This document shows positions 17,954 through 30,823 of a stretch of 64,000 nucleotides of DNA, in pieces. The notes beneath the pieces were generated by a model. It did no database searches. It was not told where the DNA came from and worked only from the letters and a program-made list of their open reading frames with translations. Position 1 is the stretch's first letter. Each line of letters starts with the position of its first letter. A program made the translations under genes and the position numbers. Where the stretch lies: contig NZ_VFPA01000001.1 in the NCBI RefSeq assembly GCF_006716445.1, forward strand, positions 1,116,001 to 1,180,000. Direction: 5' to 3'. The DNA is from Pseudonocardia kunmingensis (GTDB lineage Bacteria > Actinomycetota > Actinomycetes > Mycobacteriales > Pseudonocardiaceae).

Positions 17954-19354
17954 TTGGACGATGAGAGGGAGGCGGGCCCGGCCCACCGAACCCGGGTCCT
18001 CGCTCCGGACGAGGTGCGTTCAGCCGTTCGTGACGGTGCCCGGCTGGCTGCGGTGGCCCGCTACGACATCCTCGACACCCCGCGCGACGGCGCCTTCGAC
18101 CGGGTCGCGGCGCTGGCGGCGCGGTGGCTCGACACCCCGATCGCGACCGTGAGCATCGTGGACGAGGACCGGGTCTGGTTCAAGGCGACGCATGGTCTCG
18201 ACGGTGTCACCGAGATCGGGACCGAGCCCGGGTTGTGCGCCTCGGCCGTCTGCCAGGACACCCCCTACGTCGTCACGGACGCCCTGACCGACCTCCGCAC
18301 CGCGAATCATCCGCTGGTCCACGGCGAGATGGGCGTGCGGTTCTACGCCGCCGCGCCCATCGTCACCCGCGACGGGCACCGCCTGGGCACCGTGAACGTG
18401 CTCGACACGCGACCGCGCGAGGCCGGCGCGGCCGGCCTGGAGACGCTCTCCGACCTGGCTGCGATCGTGATGGACCAGCTGGAGCTGCGGCTCTCGTCGC
18501 TGCGGACCGTCCGAGCAGAACGGCAGCTGCGGGCGCGTGCCGAGCGCGACCGGGCCACGATGGAGCGCGACAGCGCGATCATCCAGACCTTCGCCACCAC
18601 CCTGCAACGCACCCTGCTCCCGCCCGCCCTGCCCGAGGTGCCCGACCTCGAGCTGGCCAGCCACTACCACCCCGCCTCCACCCGCAACGTCGGCGGCGAC
18701 TTCTACGACGTGTTCCCGCTACCCGGTGGCCGGTGGGCCTTCTTCCTCGGCGACGTCTGCGGGCACGGGGCACCGGCGGCCGCCCTGACCTCGCTCACCC
18801 GCTACACGCTCCGTGCGGCCGCCTGGCACGACCCGCGTCCGATCAGCGTGCTGGCCGAGGTGAACGCCGCACTGCTCAACGAGCCCACCACCGGCCCGCG
18901 CTTCGCCACCGTCATGTTCGGGCTCCTGCAGCCCGACCCCGGCGGACCCGGATTCCTCGTCACCCTCGGCACCGGCGGTCACGAGCCGGCCATGTTGATC
19001 CGGGCGCAGCCCGGCGGGCAGGACGACGACGTGATCGAGATCCTGCCCGAGGACGGGATGCTCGTCGGCGCCCTGCCCGACGCCCGGTTCAGCGCCTGCA
19101 GCGTCCGCCTGGGGCCCGGCGAGACGCTGCTGCTCTACACCGACGGACTGACCGACACCCCCGTCGACGGTGAGCCCTTCGGGCAGGAGGGCCTCATGCG
19201 GTTCCTCGCCGCCCGGATCGGCTGCGGGGCCGCCGCACTCGTCGCCGACCTCACGACCCGCATCGACCAGTTCGCGCCCGCACCCAAGGACGACATCGCC
19301 TTGCTGGCGATGACCGTGCCCCGCCCGACGGACGAGCCGACCAGGGGCGACTGA
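17954..19354 (+). CDS. GAF domain PP2C-type (SpoIIE/RsbU-like) phosphatase
   Basis: The protein has 466 residues from TTG 17954, the first start in the frame. A GAF domain spans about residues 30-180 (IATVSIVDEDRVWFKATHGL, FYAAAPIVTRDGHRLGTVNVLD). A short coiled linker follows. The PP2C phosphatase spans about 215-455, with GGDFYDVF, GDVCGHGAPAAA, GTGGHEPAML, YTDGLTDTP and KDDIALLAMTV providing metal-binding Asp residues. Such proteins dephosphorylate anti-anti-sigma factors. No anti-sigma kinase domain or partner gene is nearby, so its target is elsewhere. Confidence 0.88.
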   Translation: MDDEREAGPAHRTRVLAPDEVRSAVRDGARLAAVARYDILDTPRDGAFDRVAALAARWLDTPIATVSIVDEDRVWFKATHGLDGVTEIGTEPGLCASAVCQDTPYVVTDALTDLRTANHPLVHGEMGVRFYAAAPIVTRDGHRLGTVNVLDTRPREAGAAGLETLSDLAAIVMDQLELRLSSLRTVRAERQLRARAERDRATMERDSAIIQTFATTLQRTLLPPALPEVPDLELASHYHPASTRNVGGDFYDVFPLPGGRWAFFLGDVCGHGAPAAALTSLTRYTLRAAAWHDPRPISVLAEVNAALLNEPTTGPRFATVMFGLLQPDPGGPGFLVTLGTGGHEPAMLIRAQPGGQDDDVIEILPEDGMLVGALPDARFSACSVRLGPGETLLLYTDGLTDTPVDGEPFGQEGLMRFLAARIGCGAAALVADLTTRIDQFAPAPKDDIALLAMTVPRPTDEPTRGD

Positions 19355-19459
19355 CGGAAGACCGGGTACGACCTGCCGGCGGCCGCACGGGCGACGGACC
19401 ACCCGAGGCACGTCCCACAGCGCCCTGCCCGGAGGGGTCGGGGGAACCTCGGGGGTCGG

Positions 19460-19488
19460 GCGCGCGGAAAGTGTCGGACTCCGCGCGC
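19460..19488. promoter_or_regulatory. Inverted repeat just upstream of lhr
   Basis: GCGCGCGGA (19460-19468) and TCCGCGCGC (19480-19488) are exact reverse complements with an 11-bp spacer, ending 11 bp before the lhr GTG. It could be an operator or an RNA hairpin covering the ribosome site. The arms are all GC-rich, so chance is not negligible. Confidence 0.4.
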
Positions 19489-19499
19489 ATCATGGACCC

Positions 19500-24278
<4,779 letters not shown>

Positions 24279-24285
24279 CGCGCGC

Positions 24286-24525
24286 TCAGCCGCCCATGCC
24301 GGTCACCGCGGTGTCCAGGCGGGCGGCGAGCTCGTCGAGGGTCTCGCCCTCGGGGCGCCGGCCGCCCCGCGCGGCCAGCAGGTCGGCGCGGGAGGCGACC
24401 ACGAGCCCGTCCCCCTCCTCGGCCGGCCCGTCGACGACCCGGGGCTCCCCCGCGGTGACGACGAGGTGCGGGTCGGCGAGGTCGGAGTCGAACAGCTGCG
24501 TCAGGTGCTCGGCGGTGATGGCCAC
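24286..24525 (-). CDS. Hypothetical protein (79 aa)
   Basis: The frame runs from ATG 24525 (MAITAEHLTQLFDSDL) to a stop 8 bp from the lhr stop, convergent. The protein is acidic and soluble, with a DPHLVVTAGEPRVVD strand pattern and a C-terminal helix (GETLDELAARLDTAVTGMGG). It has no membrane segment and no motif I recognise. Codon use matches its neighbours. Just upstream lies dispersed palindrome copy 2, which ends the preceding gene. Confidence 0.55.
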   Translation of the reverse strand: MAITAEHLTQLFDSDLADPHLVVTAGEPRVVDGPAEEGDGLVVASRADLLAARGGRRPEGETLDELAARLDTAVTGMGG

Positions 24526-24580
24526 GGATGCGGGATAACCGCAACGGCGCTCCGGTAGTCGGGGAACGGAGCACCCCGCT

Positions 24581-24629
24581 GACGAACGGCACTCTCGTCG
24601 GTACCTAACCGACGAAAGTGCCGTTCGTC
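24581..24629. repeat. Dispersed palindrome, copy 2 (probable terminator hairpin)
   Basis: Arms 24581-24601 and 24609-24629 form a 21-bp stem with one mismatch around a TACCTAA loop. The right arm overlaps the TGA stop of the leftward alpha/beta hydrolase gene (24628-24630), so the gene ends inside the repeat. The sequence and loop are almost the same as copies 1 and 3, including the right-flanking ATGCG. Confidence 0.85.
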
Positions 24630-25416
24630 ATGCGTGCCGTTCCGCGGCGAGGAACGCCTCGACCAGCGGGCCCGCGACGTCGCGGAACTCCTCGAAGTAG
24701 GCGTGCCGGGCGCCCGGGATCACGTGCAGGCGCGCCCCGGGGATGCGCTCGGCCAGCAGGGGGGCGTTGGCGGCCGGGTTGAGCCGGTCGTCGCCGCCGT
24801 GCAGCACGAGCGTGGGGGCCGCGATCCCGGGCAGCGCGTCCCAGGCGTCGTGCCGCGCGCTGGCCCGCAGGTGCCCGCGCCGCGAGTGCGGGGGCATGTC
24901 CGGGTCGCCCAGCGTCCAGTAGGGGCCGGGCTCGCGGCGCAGCCAGTCGGGCGTGTACATCAGCTCGAGCAGCGCCTGCCGGTTGGCCGCCGGGTCCGGC
25001 TGCGCGAGCGAGCGGCGCACGTCGTCGGCGCGTTCCACCGCGTGCACCCCGCCCGGCGACGTGCAGCCCAGGACGAGGCGGCGCACGCGCCCCGGGTACC
25101 GGGCCGCCAGCCACTGGGCCACCCGCCCGCCCATCGACGTGCCGTAGACGTCGGCCTGCGTGATCCCGAGCGCGTCGAGCACCGCCACCGCGTCCTCGGC
25201 GAAGCCGGGCGTGCTGTGCGGGGTGTCGGGCTTGTCGCTCGCGCCGGTGCCGCGGTAGTCCATCGTCACGGTCGTGTGGGCGGCCGCGAGCTCGTCGCGG
25301 ACGCCGTTCCACCAGGTGTGGGAGCTCGCCTGCCCGGAGAGCAGCAGCAGGGGCGGGCCCGACCCGCCGACCTGGTAGGCGATGCGGGTGCCGTCCGGGG
25401 TTGTCGTGGCGTGCAC
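24628..25416 (-). CDS. Alpha/beta hydrolase
   Basis: The protein has 262 residues from a start at 25416 (MHATTTPDGTRIAYQVGGSG). It has the alpha/beta hydrolase fold with nucleophile elbow GTSMGG (about residue 94), a catalytic Asp likely in LVLHGGDDRLNP and His in PGARHAYFEEF. DYRGTGASDKP resembles the oxyanion and lid entrance of PcaD-like esterases and haloperoxidase-like hydrolases. The substrate is unknown. The stop codon lies inside dispersed palindrome copy 2. Confidence 0.85.
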   Translation of the reverse strand: MHATTTPDGTRIAYQVGGSGPPLLLLSGQASSHTWWNGVRDELAAAHTTVTMDYRGTGASDKPDTPHSTPGFAEDAVAVLDALGITQADVYGTSMGGRVAQWLAARYPGRVRRLVLGCTSPGGVHAVERADDVRRSLAQPDPAANRQALLELMYTPDWLRREPGPYWTLGDPDMPPHSRRGHLRASARHDAWDALPGIAAPTLVLHGGDDRLNPAANAPLLAERIPGARLHVIPGARHAYFEEFRDVAGPLVEAFLAAERHA

Positions 25417-25443
25417 GACCCGATCTTCCTACCGCCGGGACCG

Positions 25444-26373
25444 TCACCTGCGCCGGCCCGGGGAGCCGCGCCGGGGCCCGGGCGACGCGGAGCCGCCCCG
25501 CGCCCGGGCGACCGGGGCGGCGACCGGGGCGGCGAGCGCTGCGGCCGGCGCCGCGACGGCGGTCTCGGGCGGGCGCGGCGGCTCCCCGGCCGGCCGGAAC
25601 ACGATCCACTGCTGGACCAGCGTCCAGAGGTTGTTGACCAGCCAGTACAGCAGGATGGCGATCGGGAGCGGGAAGAACGCGCCGCCGACCAGCGCCCCGA
25701 GCGGGAAGACCCAGGGCGTCCAGCGCATGACCGCGCCGAGCGGGCCGTCGGCCGGCTGGTGGCGCAGCGAGTGCCGCGCCGAGAAGTGCGTGGCCACGGC
25801 GGCCAGCACCATCAGCGGCACGGCCACCGCCGCGACCTCCCAGCGGTCCACGTGACCGCCGAAGGAGTCGAGCAGCTGCTGCGGCATGCTCAGGTACGAC
25901 GAGAGCGGCGCCCCGAACAGCCGCGCGGTGAGGAACGAGCGCACCTCGTCGGGGCCGAAGGCGTAATTGGCCAGTGCGGCGTTCTGCTCGAAGGTCAGGC
26001 CGCGGCGGTTGAAGTGGGTCAGCACGTGCAGCAACCCGACGAACACCGGCACCTGCAGCAGCGCAGGCAGGATCGTGCCGGCCGCGCTCACGCCGTGCGA
26101 CTGCTGGAGCGCGCGGGTCTCCTGCAGCAGCCGGGCCGGGTCGTCGGCGTGGCGGGTGCGCAGCTGCGCCAGCTGCGGCGCGAGCGCGCGCATCGCCCGG
26201 CCCGACCGCACCTGGGCCAGGAACGGGCGGACCAGCAGGGCGCGCAGCGTCAGCACGAGGAATACGACCGACAGCGCCCACGCGGCGCCGCTGGCCGGGC
26301 CGAGCAGGAGCCCGAACAGCTGGTGCCAGCACCACATCACGCCGGAGACGGCGTAGTAGACGGGGTCTAGCAC
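25444..26373 (-). CDS. Accessory YidC/Oxa1-family membrane insertase
   Basis: The protein has 309 residues from GTG 26373 (VLDPVYYAVSGVMWCWHQLFG). Five hydrophobic segments include the conserved TLRALLVRPFLAQVRSGRAMRALAPQLAQL region, a hydrophilic-groove Arg, and FPLPIAILLYWLVNNLWTLVQQW at the end. A Pro/Ala/Arg-rich tail follows. The family inserts membrane proteins with or without Sec. The main actinobacterial yidC lies in the rpmH-rnpA-yidD-yidC locus near oriC, so this is likely a paralogue. It is followed upstream by a DUF6412 gene on the same strand. Confidence 0.88.
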   Translation of the reverse strand: MLDPVYYAVSGVMWCWHQLFGLLLGPASGAAWALSVVFLVLTLRALLVRPFLAQVRSGRAMRALAPQLAQLRTRHADDPARLLQETRALQQSHGVSAAGTILPALLQVPVFVGLLHVLTHFNRRGLTFEQNAALANYAFGPDEVRSFLTARLFGAPLSSYLSMPQQLLDSFGGHVDRWEVAAVAVPLMVLAAVATHFSARHSLRHQPADGPLGAVMRWTPWVFPLGALVGGAFFPLPIAILLYWLVNNLWTLVQQWIVFRPAGEPPRPPETAVAAPAAALAAPVAAPVARARGGSASPGPRRGSPGRRR

Positions 26374-26479
26374 GGCGCCACAGCCATGGCGCAGGGGTCG
26401 ACGAGGACGGTACGGGGCATGACGGCACTCCACGGGCAGCCGGAACGGGGACTCGTCGTCCGGCGGCGTGGACGCGCGT

Positions 26480-26821
26480 CTACGCCGCCGGGGCGAGCTC
26501 CGACGGCGCTCGGGAGCGGGTGTGGCCAGGGGCGTCCGGGTCGCGGTGGCGGGGCACCGGCCGTCGCGCGAGGGCGCGGTGGTGGTCGCGCGCGGCGACG
26601 ACCGGGCCGAGGCCGGTGAGGGCGGGCAGCACGACGGCGACGCCGCGGGCGACCGCGCAGGCGGCCAGCAGGGTGCCCAGCACGCCGACGACGAGCGAGG
26701 CGTCCCCGGCGGGCGCCGCCGCGGCGGCGAGGACGGCCGAGGAGACGACGGCGAGGACCAGCGCGATCCCCGGGAGGCGCAGCGAGCTCAGCAGCTCCGC
26801 CCGTCCCGTCGTCCACCGCAC
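26480..26821 (-). CDS. DUF6412-like small membrane protein upstream of yidC paralogue
   Basis: The protein has 113 residues from GTG 26821 (VRWTTGRAELLSSLRLPG). Two hydrophobic helices at about residues 18-40 and 43-70 are followed by a basic tail, ARDHHRALARRPVPRHRDPDAPG. DUF6412 proteins with this DHHRA...RDPDAPGHTRSRAPS ending commonly accompany an extra YidC gene in actinobacteria, which is the order here (106 bp gap, same strand). A joint role with the insertase is inferred from linkage only. Confidence 0.75.
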   Translation of the reverse strand: MRWTTGRAELLSSLRLPGIALVLAVVSSAVLAAAAAPAGDASLVVGVLGTLLAACAVARGVAVVLPALTGLGPVVAARDHHRALARRPVPRHRDPDAPGHTRSRAPSELAPAA

Positions 26822-26881
26822 GCCACCACGGTACCGGCTAACCGGTGGCGCCCGCGGCGGCGGCGCGGCAGGGTGCGCGTC

Positions 26882-27628
26882 GTGCTGACCGTCGCGCCCG
26901 ACCGGCTCCCCGCGCTGCGCCCGTGGTTCGCCCCCGAGCGTCCAGGGCCGCTGATCTTCGAGCACGTGGCGCGCACCGGGCACGGGCGCGTGCAGGTGGA
27001 CCGCTGGCCCGACCCGCGGGTCGTGGTCGCCGCGCTGCCGGGCAACCTCGCCCTGCGCGGGGCGCCCGACCGCCTGCCACCCGACGCCCTCGACGGTGCG
27101 GCCGGGTTCGTCGAGGCGCCGCCGGACTGGCTGCCCGCACTGCGCGCGGCAGATCCCGCCGCCGGCGTGTGGAACCGCCTGGTGGCGGTGCTCCCCGCCG
27201 GGGTGGCGGTGCGCGCCCCTGACGTCCGCCTGCTCACCCCCGCCGACGCGCCCGCGTTCGCCGCACTGGACGCGGACAGCGCGTGGATCGCCGAGACCTG
27301 GGGTGGCGTGCCCGGGCTGCTCGCGGCCGGGGTCGCGCGCGGCGTGGTCGTCGAGGGCCGGGTGGCCGCGCTCGCCGTCCCGTTCTACGTCGGTGGCACC
27401 TACGAGGACATCGGTGTCGTCACGGAGCCCGCGCACCGCAGGCGGGGGCTGTCCACGGCGTGCGCGGCCGCGCTGGTGGCCGACATCCGGGCCCGGGGCC
27501 ACGTGCCCACGTGGACGACGTCCCCGGACAACACCGGCAGCCTCGCCGTCGCGGCCCGGCTGGGGTTCGTCCACGACCGCGACGACGTCCTGTACGCGCT
27601 GCGCACCCGGGTCCCGGTCTCCTACTAG
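26882..27628 (+). CDS. GNAT-family N-acetyltransferase
   Basis: The protein has 248 residues from GTG 26882, with AGGG eight bases upstream; GTG 26873 is an alternative. The N-terminal half (LIFEHVARTGHGRVQVDRWPDPRVVVAALPGNLALRG) is a variable substrate domain. The C-terminal half carries the acetyl-CoA site EDIGVVTEPAHRRRGLSTACAAALVADI and the TSPDNTGSLAVAARLGF ending. The target is unknown. A truncated second copy of this gene lies at 28515-28654, and a scrap of the response-regulator gene follows the stop at once. Confidence 0.82.
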   Translation: MLTVAPDRLPALRPWFAPERPGPLIFEHVARTGHGRVQVDRWPDPRVVVAALPGNLALRGAPDRLPPDALDGAAGFVEAPPDWLPALRAADPAAGVWNRLVAVLPAGVAVRAPDVRLLTPADAPAFAALDADSAWIAETWGGVPGLLAAGVARGVVVEGRVAALAVPFYVGGTYEDIGVVTEPAHRRRGLSTACAAALVADIRARGHVPTWTTSPDNTGSLAVAARLGFVHDRDDVLYALRTRVPVSY

Positions 27629-27629
27629 G

Positions 27630-27701
27630 GACTCAGCAGGCCGCGCTGGTACCCGGCGGCGGAGGCACGGTCGCGCACCTCGAGCTTGGCGTAGATGTGC
27701 A
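27630..27701 (-). pseudogene. Fragment of response-regulator gene 3' end (duplicate)
   Basis: This stretch repeats the last codons of the LuxR-type regulator gene at 28658-28738. It shares GCTCAGCAGGCCGCGCTGG-like sequence, the same LSP stop context, and the segment antisense to AKLEVRDRAS. A 9-bp deletion and a few substitutions separate them. The homology stops at 27701. It sits directly behind the intact GNAT gene exactly as the true regulator end sits behind a GNAT remnant. It has no start or usable domain. Confidence 0.82.
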
Positions 27702-27773
27702 CATGGCACGATCGCCGGGGTCGGCCACGGCGTCGGCACGAGCCGACCCGAGCCGCGGCGGCGCAGCCGGGAC

Positions 27774-27940
27774 ATGATCGCCGCCTGCGGTCTCAGGACC
27801 GCACGGCTGCAGCTCCGGCGCCGCTCCTGGTGATCGCCGCCCGTCCCGGCCCGGCGCCGTCCGCCCCTACCCAGCGATGATCGCCGTGTGCGGTCACGGA
27901 ACCGCACGGGCGCGGCCCTGGAACCGCACTCGGCGATCAT
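27774..27940. repeat. Degenerate ATGATCGCCG inverted-repeat array
   Basis: ATGATCGCCGTGTGCGGT (27877-27894) and ACCGCACTCGGCGATCAT (27923-27940) are reverse complements with one mismatch. A further ACCGCAC lies inside at 27901-27907. A weaker copy, ATGATCGCCGCCTGCGGT, followed by ACCGCAC, lies at 27775. No coding frame of normal composition covers 27702-28020, so this is an intergenic palindromic array. It may be a dispersed element or a relic of the rearrangement seen on both sides. Confidence 0.6.
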
Positions 27941-28030
27941 GCCCGGCCGCACCGGGACCCGACCGACCCATCAGGAATGATCTCGCCTCGAGGGCGTCAC
28001 GGGGCCGTGTGAGCCGCGGAGGAGGAGCGG

Positions 28031-28492
28031 GTGGAGCCGGACGGGGAGCCGGGGGACTCGCGGCGGGACCGGCAGCGGCGCCGCCGGCAGCGGTGCGAGC
28101 AGCGGTGCGACGAGGTCTCCGACACCTGCGAGGTGATCAACGGCGTACGCACCTGCGCCAGCGGCTGCGGGCGGGGCGGCGCCGGAGGCGGAGGCGAAGG
28201 CGCGGGCGGGGGACGCTGCGACGGCTGCGACTGCAACCTGTCGCTGCTGCGGGTGTCCACCCTGCTGTTCCTGGCCGCGGCCGTGGTGCCGCCGCGCGGA
28301 GCCGACCGGCTGGTGCGGACCGCCGTCCGCGCCTACCAGCGGTGGCTCAGCCGGTTCACTCCGCGCTGCCCGGGCACCCCGAGCTGCAGCGCGTTCGCGC
28401 TCGCGGCGGTCGAGGCATCGGGCGCGCGGCGCGGGCTCGCGGCCGCGGCCGCACGGGTGCGCGGGTGCGGGTCCGGGTCGGCGGCGGGCTGA
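28031..28492 (+). CDS. YidD-like membrane protein insertion efficiency factor with Cys-rich N-terminus
   Basis: The protein has 153 residues from GTG 28031, preceded by GGAGGAG. Residues about 90-145 match YidD: VRAYQRWLSRFTPRCPGTPSCSAFALAAVEASGARRGL, where the Cys pair and S-x-FA-x-A-V-E pattern are diagnostic. Before it lie a hydrophobic stretch (LLRVSTLLFLAAAVVP) and an unusual head with CEQRCDEVSDTC, a Gly-rich linker and CDGCDCNL. Seven to eight head cysteines could bind metal or form disulfides. Normal YidD is 70-110 residues without this head. A YidC paralogue lies 1.7 kb away. Confidence 0.72.
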   Translation: MEPDGEPGDSRRDRQRRRRQRCEQRCDEVSDTCEVINGVRTCASGCGRGGAGGGGEGAGGGRCDGCDCNLSLLRVSTLLFLAAAVVPPRGADRLVRTAVRAYQRWLSRFTPRCPGTPSCSAFALAAVEASGARRGLAAAAARVRGCGSGSAAG

Positions 28493-28514
28493 GCCCGGGT
28501 CAGCCGCCCACCTC

Positions 28515-28654
28515 GCTGCGCGGCGGACCGGAGCACCTGCCGCCCGCCGACCTGGCCGCGCTCGCCGGCTTCGTCGACACCCCGCCGGAGTGGCTGCCCG
28601 CCCTGCTCGCCTCCGACCCGAACACCGCGGTGTGGCCGGGTCCCGGTCTCGTAG
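28515..28654 (+). pseudogene. Remnant of GNAT acetyltransferase gene (internal deletion)
   Basis: Translation gives LRGGPEHLPPADLAALAGFVDTPPEWLPALLASDPNTAVW, clearly parallel to LRGAPDRLPPDALDGAAGFV and following residues of the intact GNAT gene. It then jumps directly to the last codons (RVPVS-stop equivalent at 28637-28654). About 435 bp coding for the catalytic domain are missing, and there is no 5' part. The stop lies against the 3' end of the response-regulator gene. Confidence 0.82.
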
Positions 28655-29284
28655 CTAAGGGCTCAGCAGGCCGCGCTGGTACCCGGCGGCCACCGCGGAG
28701 GCGCGGTCGCGCACCTCGAGCTTGGCGTAGATGTGCAGCAGGTGGGTCTTGACGGTGGCCTCGCTGATGAACAGGCGCCGGGCGGCGTCCCGGTTGGTCG
28801 AGCCGGCCGCGACGAGCCGCAGCACCTCCAGCTCGCGTGCGCTCAGGGCGTCCTGCGTGGGTGTGCGGACCTGCCCCATCAACCGGCCCGCCACCGCGGG
28901 CGACAGCACGGCCTCACCCCGGTGGGCGGCGCGCACGGCGCGCAGGAGCTCCTCGCGGGGCGTGTCCTTGAGCAGGTAGCCGGTGGCACCCGCCTCGATC
29001 GCGGGCAGCACGTCGCGGTCGGTGTCGTAGGTGGTGAGCACGAGCACGCGGACGTCCGGGGCGGTGCGCCGCAGCTCCCCGATGGCCTCGACGCCGCCCA
29101 TGACGGGCATCCGCAGGTCCATCAGCACCACGTCCACGGCGACGGCCCCCGCCCGCGCGAGCGCCTCCGCCCCGTGGCCGGCCTCCCCGACGACCTGCAT
29201 GTCCGGCTCGCCGTCGAGCACGCCGCGCAACCCGTCGCGGACGACGGGGTGGTCGTCGACGATCAGCACCCGGATCGGGTCCAT
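28655..29284 (-). CDS. NarL/LuxR-type response regulator
   Basis: The protein has 209 residues from ATG 29284, sharing one base with the kinase stop (TGATG). The receiver domain, residues 3-120, has DDHPVVRD acidic pocket residues, the phospho-Asp in VVLMDLRMP (about residue 55), T in VLVLTTYD and K in GYLLKD. The LuxR HTH, about 145-205, includes LSARELEVLRLVAAGSTNRDAARRLFISEATVKTHLLHIYAKL. It is translationally coupled to its sensor kinase. The regulon is unknown. Confidence 0.94.
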   Translation of the reverse strand: MDPIRVLIVDDHPVVRDGLRGVLDGEPDMQVVGEAGHGAEALARAGAVAVDVVLMDLRMPVMGGVEAIGELRRTAPDVRVLVLTTYDTDRDVLPAIEAGATGYLLKDTPREELLRAVRAAHRGEAVLSPAVAGRLMGQVRTPTQDALSARELEVLRLVAAGSTNRDAARRLFISEATVKTHLLHIYAKLEVRDRASAVAAGYQRGLLSP

Positions 29285-30585
29285 CACCGCACCTCCGCCG
29301 GGATCGCCGGCACGCTCGCGCTCAGGGCCGCGCCCTCCCCCGGCTCGCTCTCCACGGTCAGCGTGCCCGACACGCGCCGCACCCGTTGCTCCATGGCCGT
29401 CAGCCCGAAGCCGGAGCCGTCCCCGCGCGGGGTCTCGCAGGGGGCGACGAAGCCGCGCCCGTCGTCGCGCACGTCGAGCACCACGACGTCGTCCATGTAG
29501 GACAGGGTGAGCCCGACCCGCCGCGCCTGGGCGTGCTTGCCGACGTTCGCCAGCGCCTCCTGTGCCACCCGGAACAGCGTGACCTCCAGCTCCGGCAGCA
29601 ACGGGCGGGGGTCGCCGGTGGTGTCCAGGATCAGCTCGACGCCCGCCGTCTCGGCCCACGCCTTGGCCATCTCCGCGATCGCGTCGGGCAGCTGCGCGGC
29701 CGCGAGCTGCCCGGGGGCGAGCGCGTCGACCGACCGGCGGGCCTCGGTGAGGCTCTCCCGGGCCAATGCGCGCGCCGTGTCGATGTGGCGGCGGCGCACG
29801 GTCGGCTCGCCGTCGGCCGCCCCTGCCGCCTCGAGCTGGGTGACGATCCCGGTGAGCCCCTGCGCGATCGTGTCGTGGATCTCCCGCGCGAGCCGGGCCC
29901 GCTCGTCGATGACGCCCGCCTCCCGGGCCTGGGCGAGCAGCTGCGCGTGCAGCGCCGCGTTCTCCCCGAGTGTCTCCGACAGCCGCCGGTTGCTCTCGTT
30001 GAGCTCCTCGATGATCTGGCGCCTGCGCTGGCTCTGCTCCGAGATGAACACGCCGAAGTAGGTGGCCCCGCCGCCGAAGAGCGAGTTCGCCACCACGAGC
30101 ACCGCCACGGCGACGCCGAGGCCCGGGGTGAACTCGGCGAAGCGCCCGCCGACCTGCGAGTAGGCCACGAGCGCCGCGCCCGCGGCGACCGCGACGAACC
30201 GCCACCTGCCGCGCAGGTAGGCGAAGGAGTGGATGTACACGGCGATGACCTGGAACGCGAAGAACGGCGACGCGTAGACCAGCGGGGTCATCAGGACGAG
30301 CAGCCCGACGATGTACACGGCACCGACCGCAGGCCGTTCCGCCCGCACCGGCCGCACGCTCACCAGCAGGGCGCACCACAGGGCCGTCACGGGCGCGAGG
30401 ACGCCGATGGTCACCCACGCCCACACCGGCCCGTCGGCGAGGAACAGCGGCGTCAGCACGGCGCCGAGGAGGAGCCCCGCGTAGGGCGACCAGCGGTCGA
30501 GGAGCACGTCGATCCGGTGCTCCACGGCGTCGAGGCGGCGCTCACGGTCCCCGGGCAGCGCCGGCTCACTCCGCGCCGCGGTCAC
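29284..30585 (-). CDS. NarL-type sensor histidine kinase (HisKA_3)
   Basis: The protein has 433 residues from GTG 30585, with GGGAG eight bases upstream. The N-terminal part has about five to six membrane helices. A coiled segment leads to ERARLAREIHDTIAQGLTGIVTQLEAA, where His is the phosphorylation site. The HATPase domain contains RVAQEALANVGKHAQA (N box), LDVRDDGRGF (G1) and GFGLTAMEQRV (G2). It phosphorylates the coupled response regulator. The membrane domain has no recognisable sensor fold, so a membrane or lipid signal is possible. Confidence 0.93.
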   Translation of the reverse strand: MTAARSEPALPGDRERRLDAVEHRIDVLLDRWSPYAGLLLGAVLTPLFLADGPVWAWVTIGVLAPVTALWCALLVSVRPVRAERPAVGAVYIVGLLVLMTPLVYASPFFAFQVIAVYIHSFAYLRGRWRFVAVAAGAALVAYSQVGGRFAEFTPGLGVAVAVLVVANSLFGGGATYFGVFISEQSQRRRQIIEELNESNRRLSETLGENAALHAQLLAQAREAGVIDERARLAREIHDTIAQGLTGIVTQLEAAGAADGEPTVRRRHIDTARALARESLTEARRSVDALAPGQLAAAQLPDAIAEMAKAWAETAGVELILDTTGDPRPLLPELEVTLFRVAQEALANVGKHAQARRVGLTLSYMDDVVVLDVRDDGRGFVAPCETPRGDGSGFGLTAMEQRVRRVSGTLTVESEPGEGAALSASVPAIPAEVR

Positions 30586-30823
30586 CGTCCAGCTCCCACT
30601 GCCGCACGGTAGCTCTCCGGACGGGCCGCCGGGCGGCTCGCCGCCGAGCGCACCCCCCTCGACGCGCTCGGCGCGGCCCCGGCACCGCCCCGAGGACGTC
30701 GCTGCTCCCCGCTCGACGGCACTCCCCCATCGTCGCGGCCCACCGCCGCCCCCGGATCGACCGTCCCGGGGGCCAGGACCAACCGATCGGTGGATGGCCG
30801 CGCACCGCGCTACCGTCGTCGGC

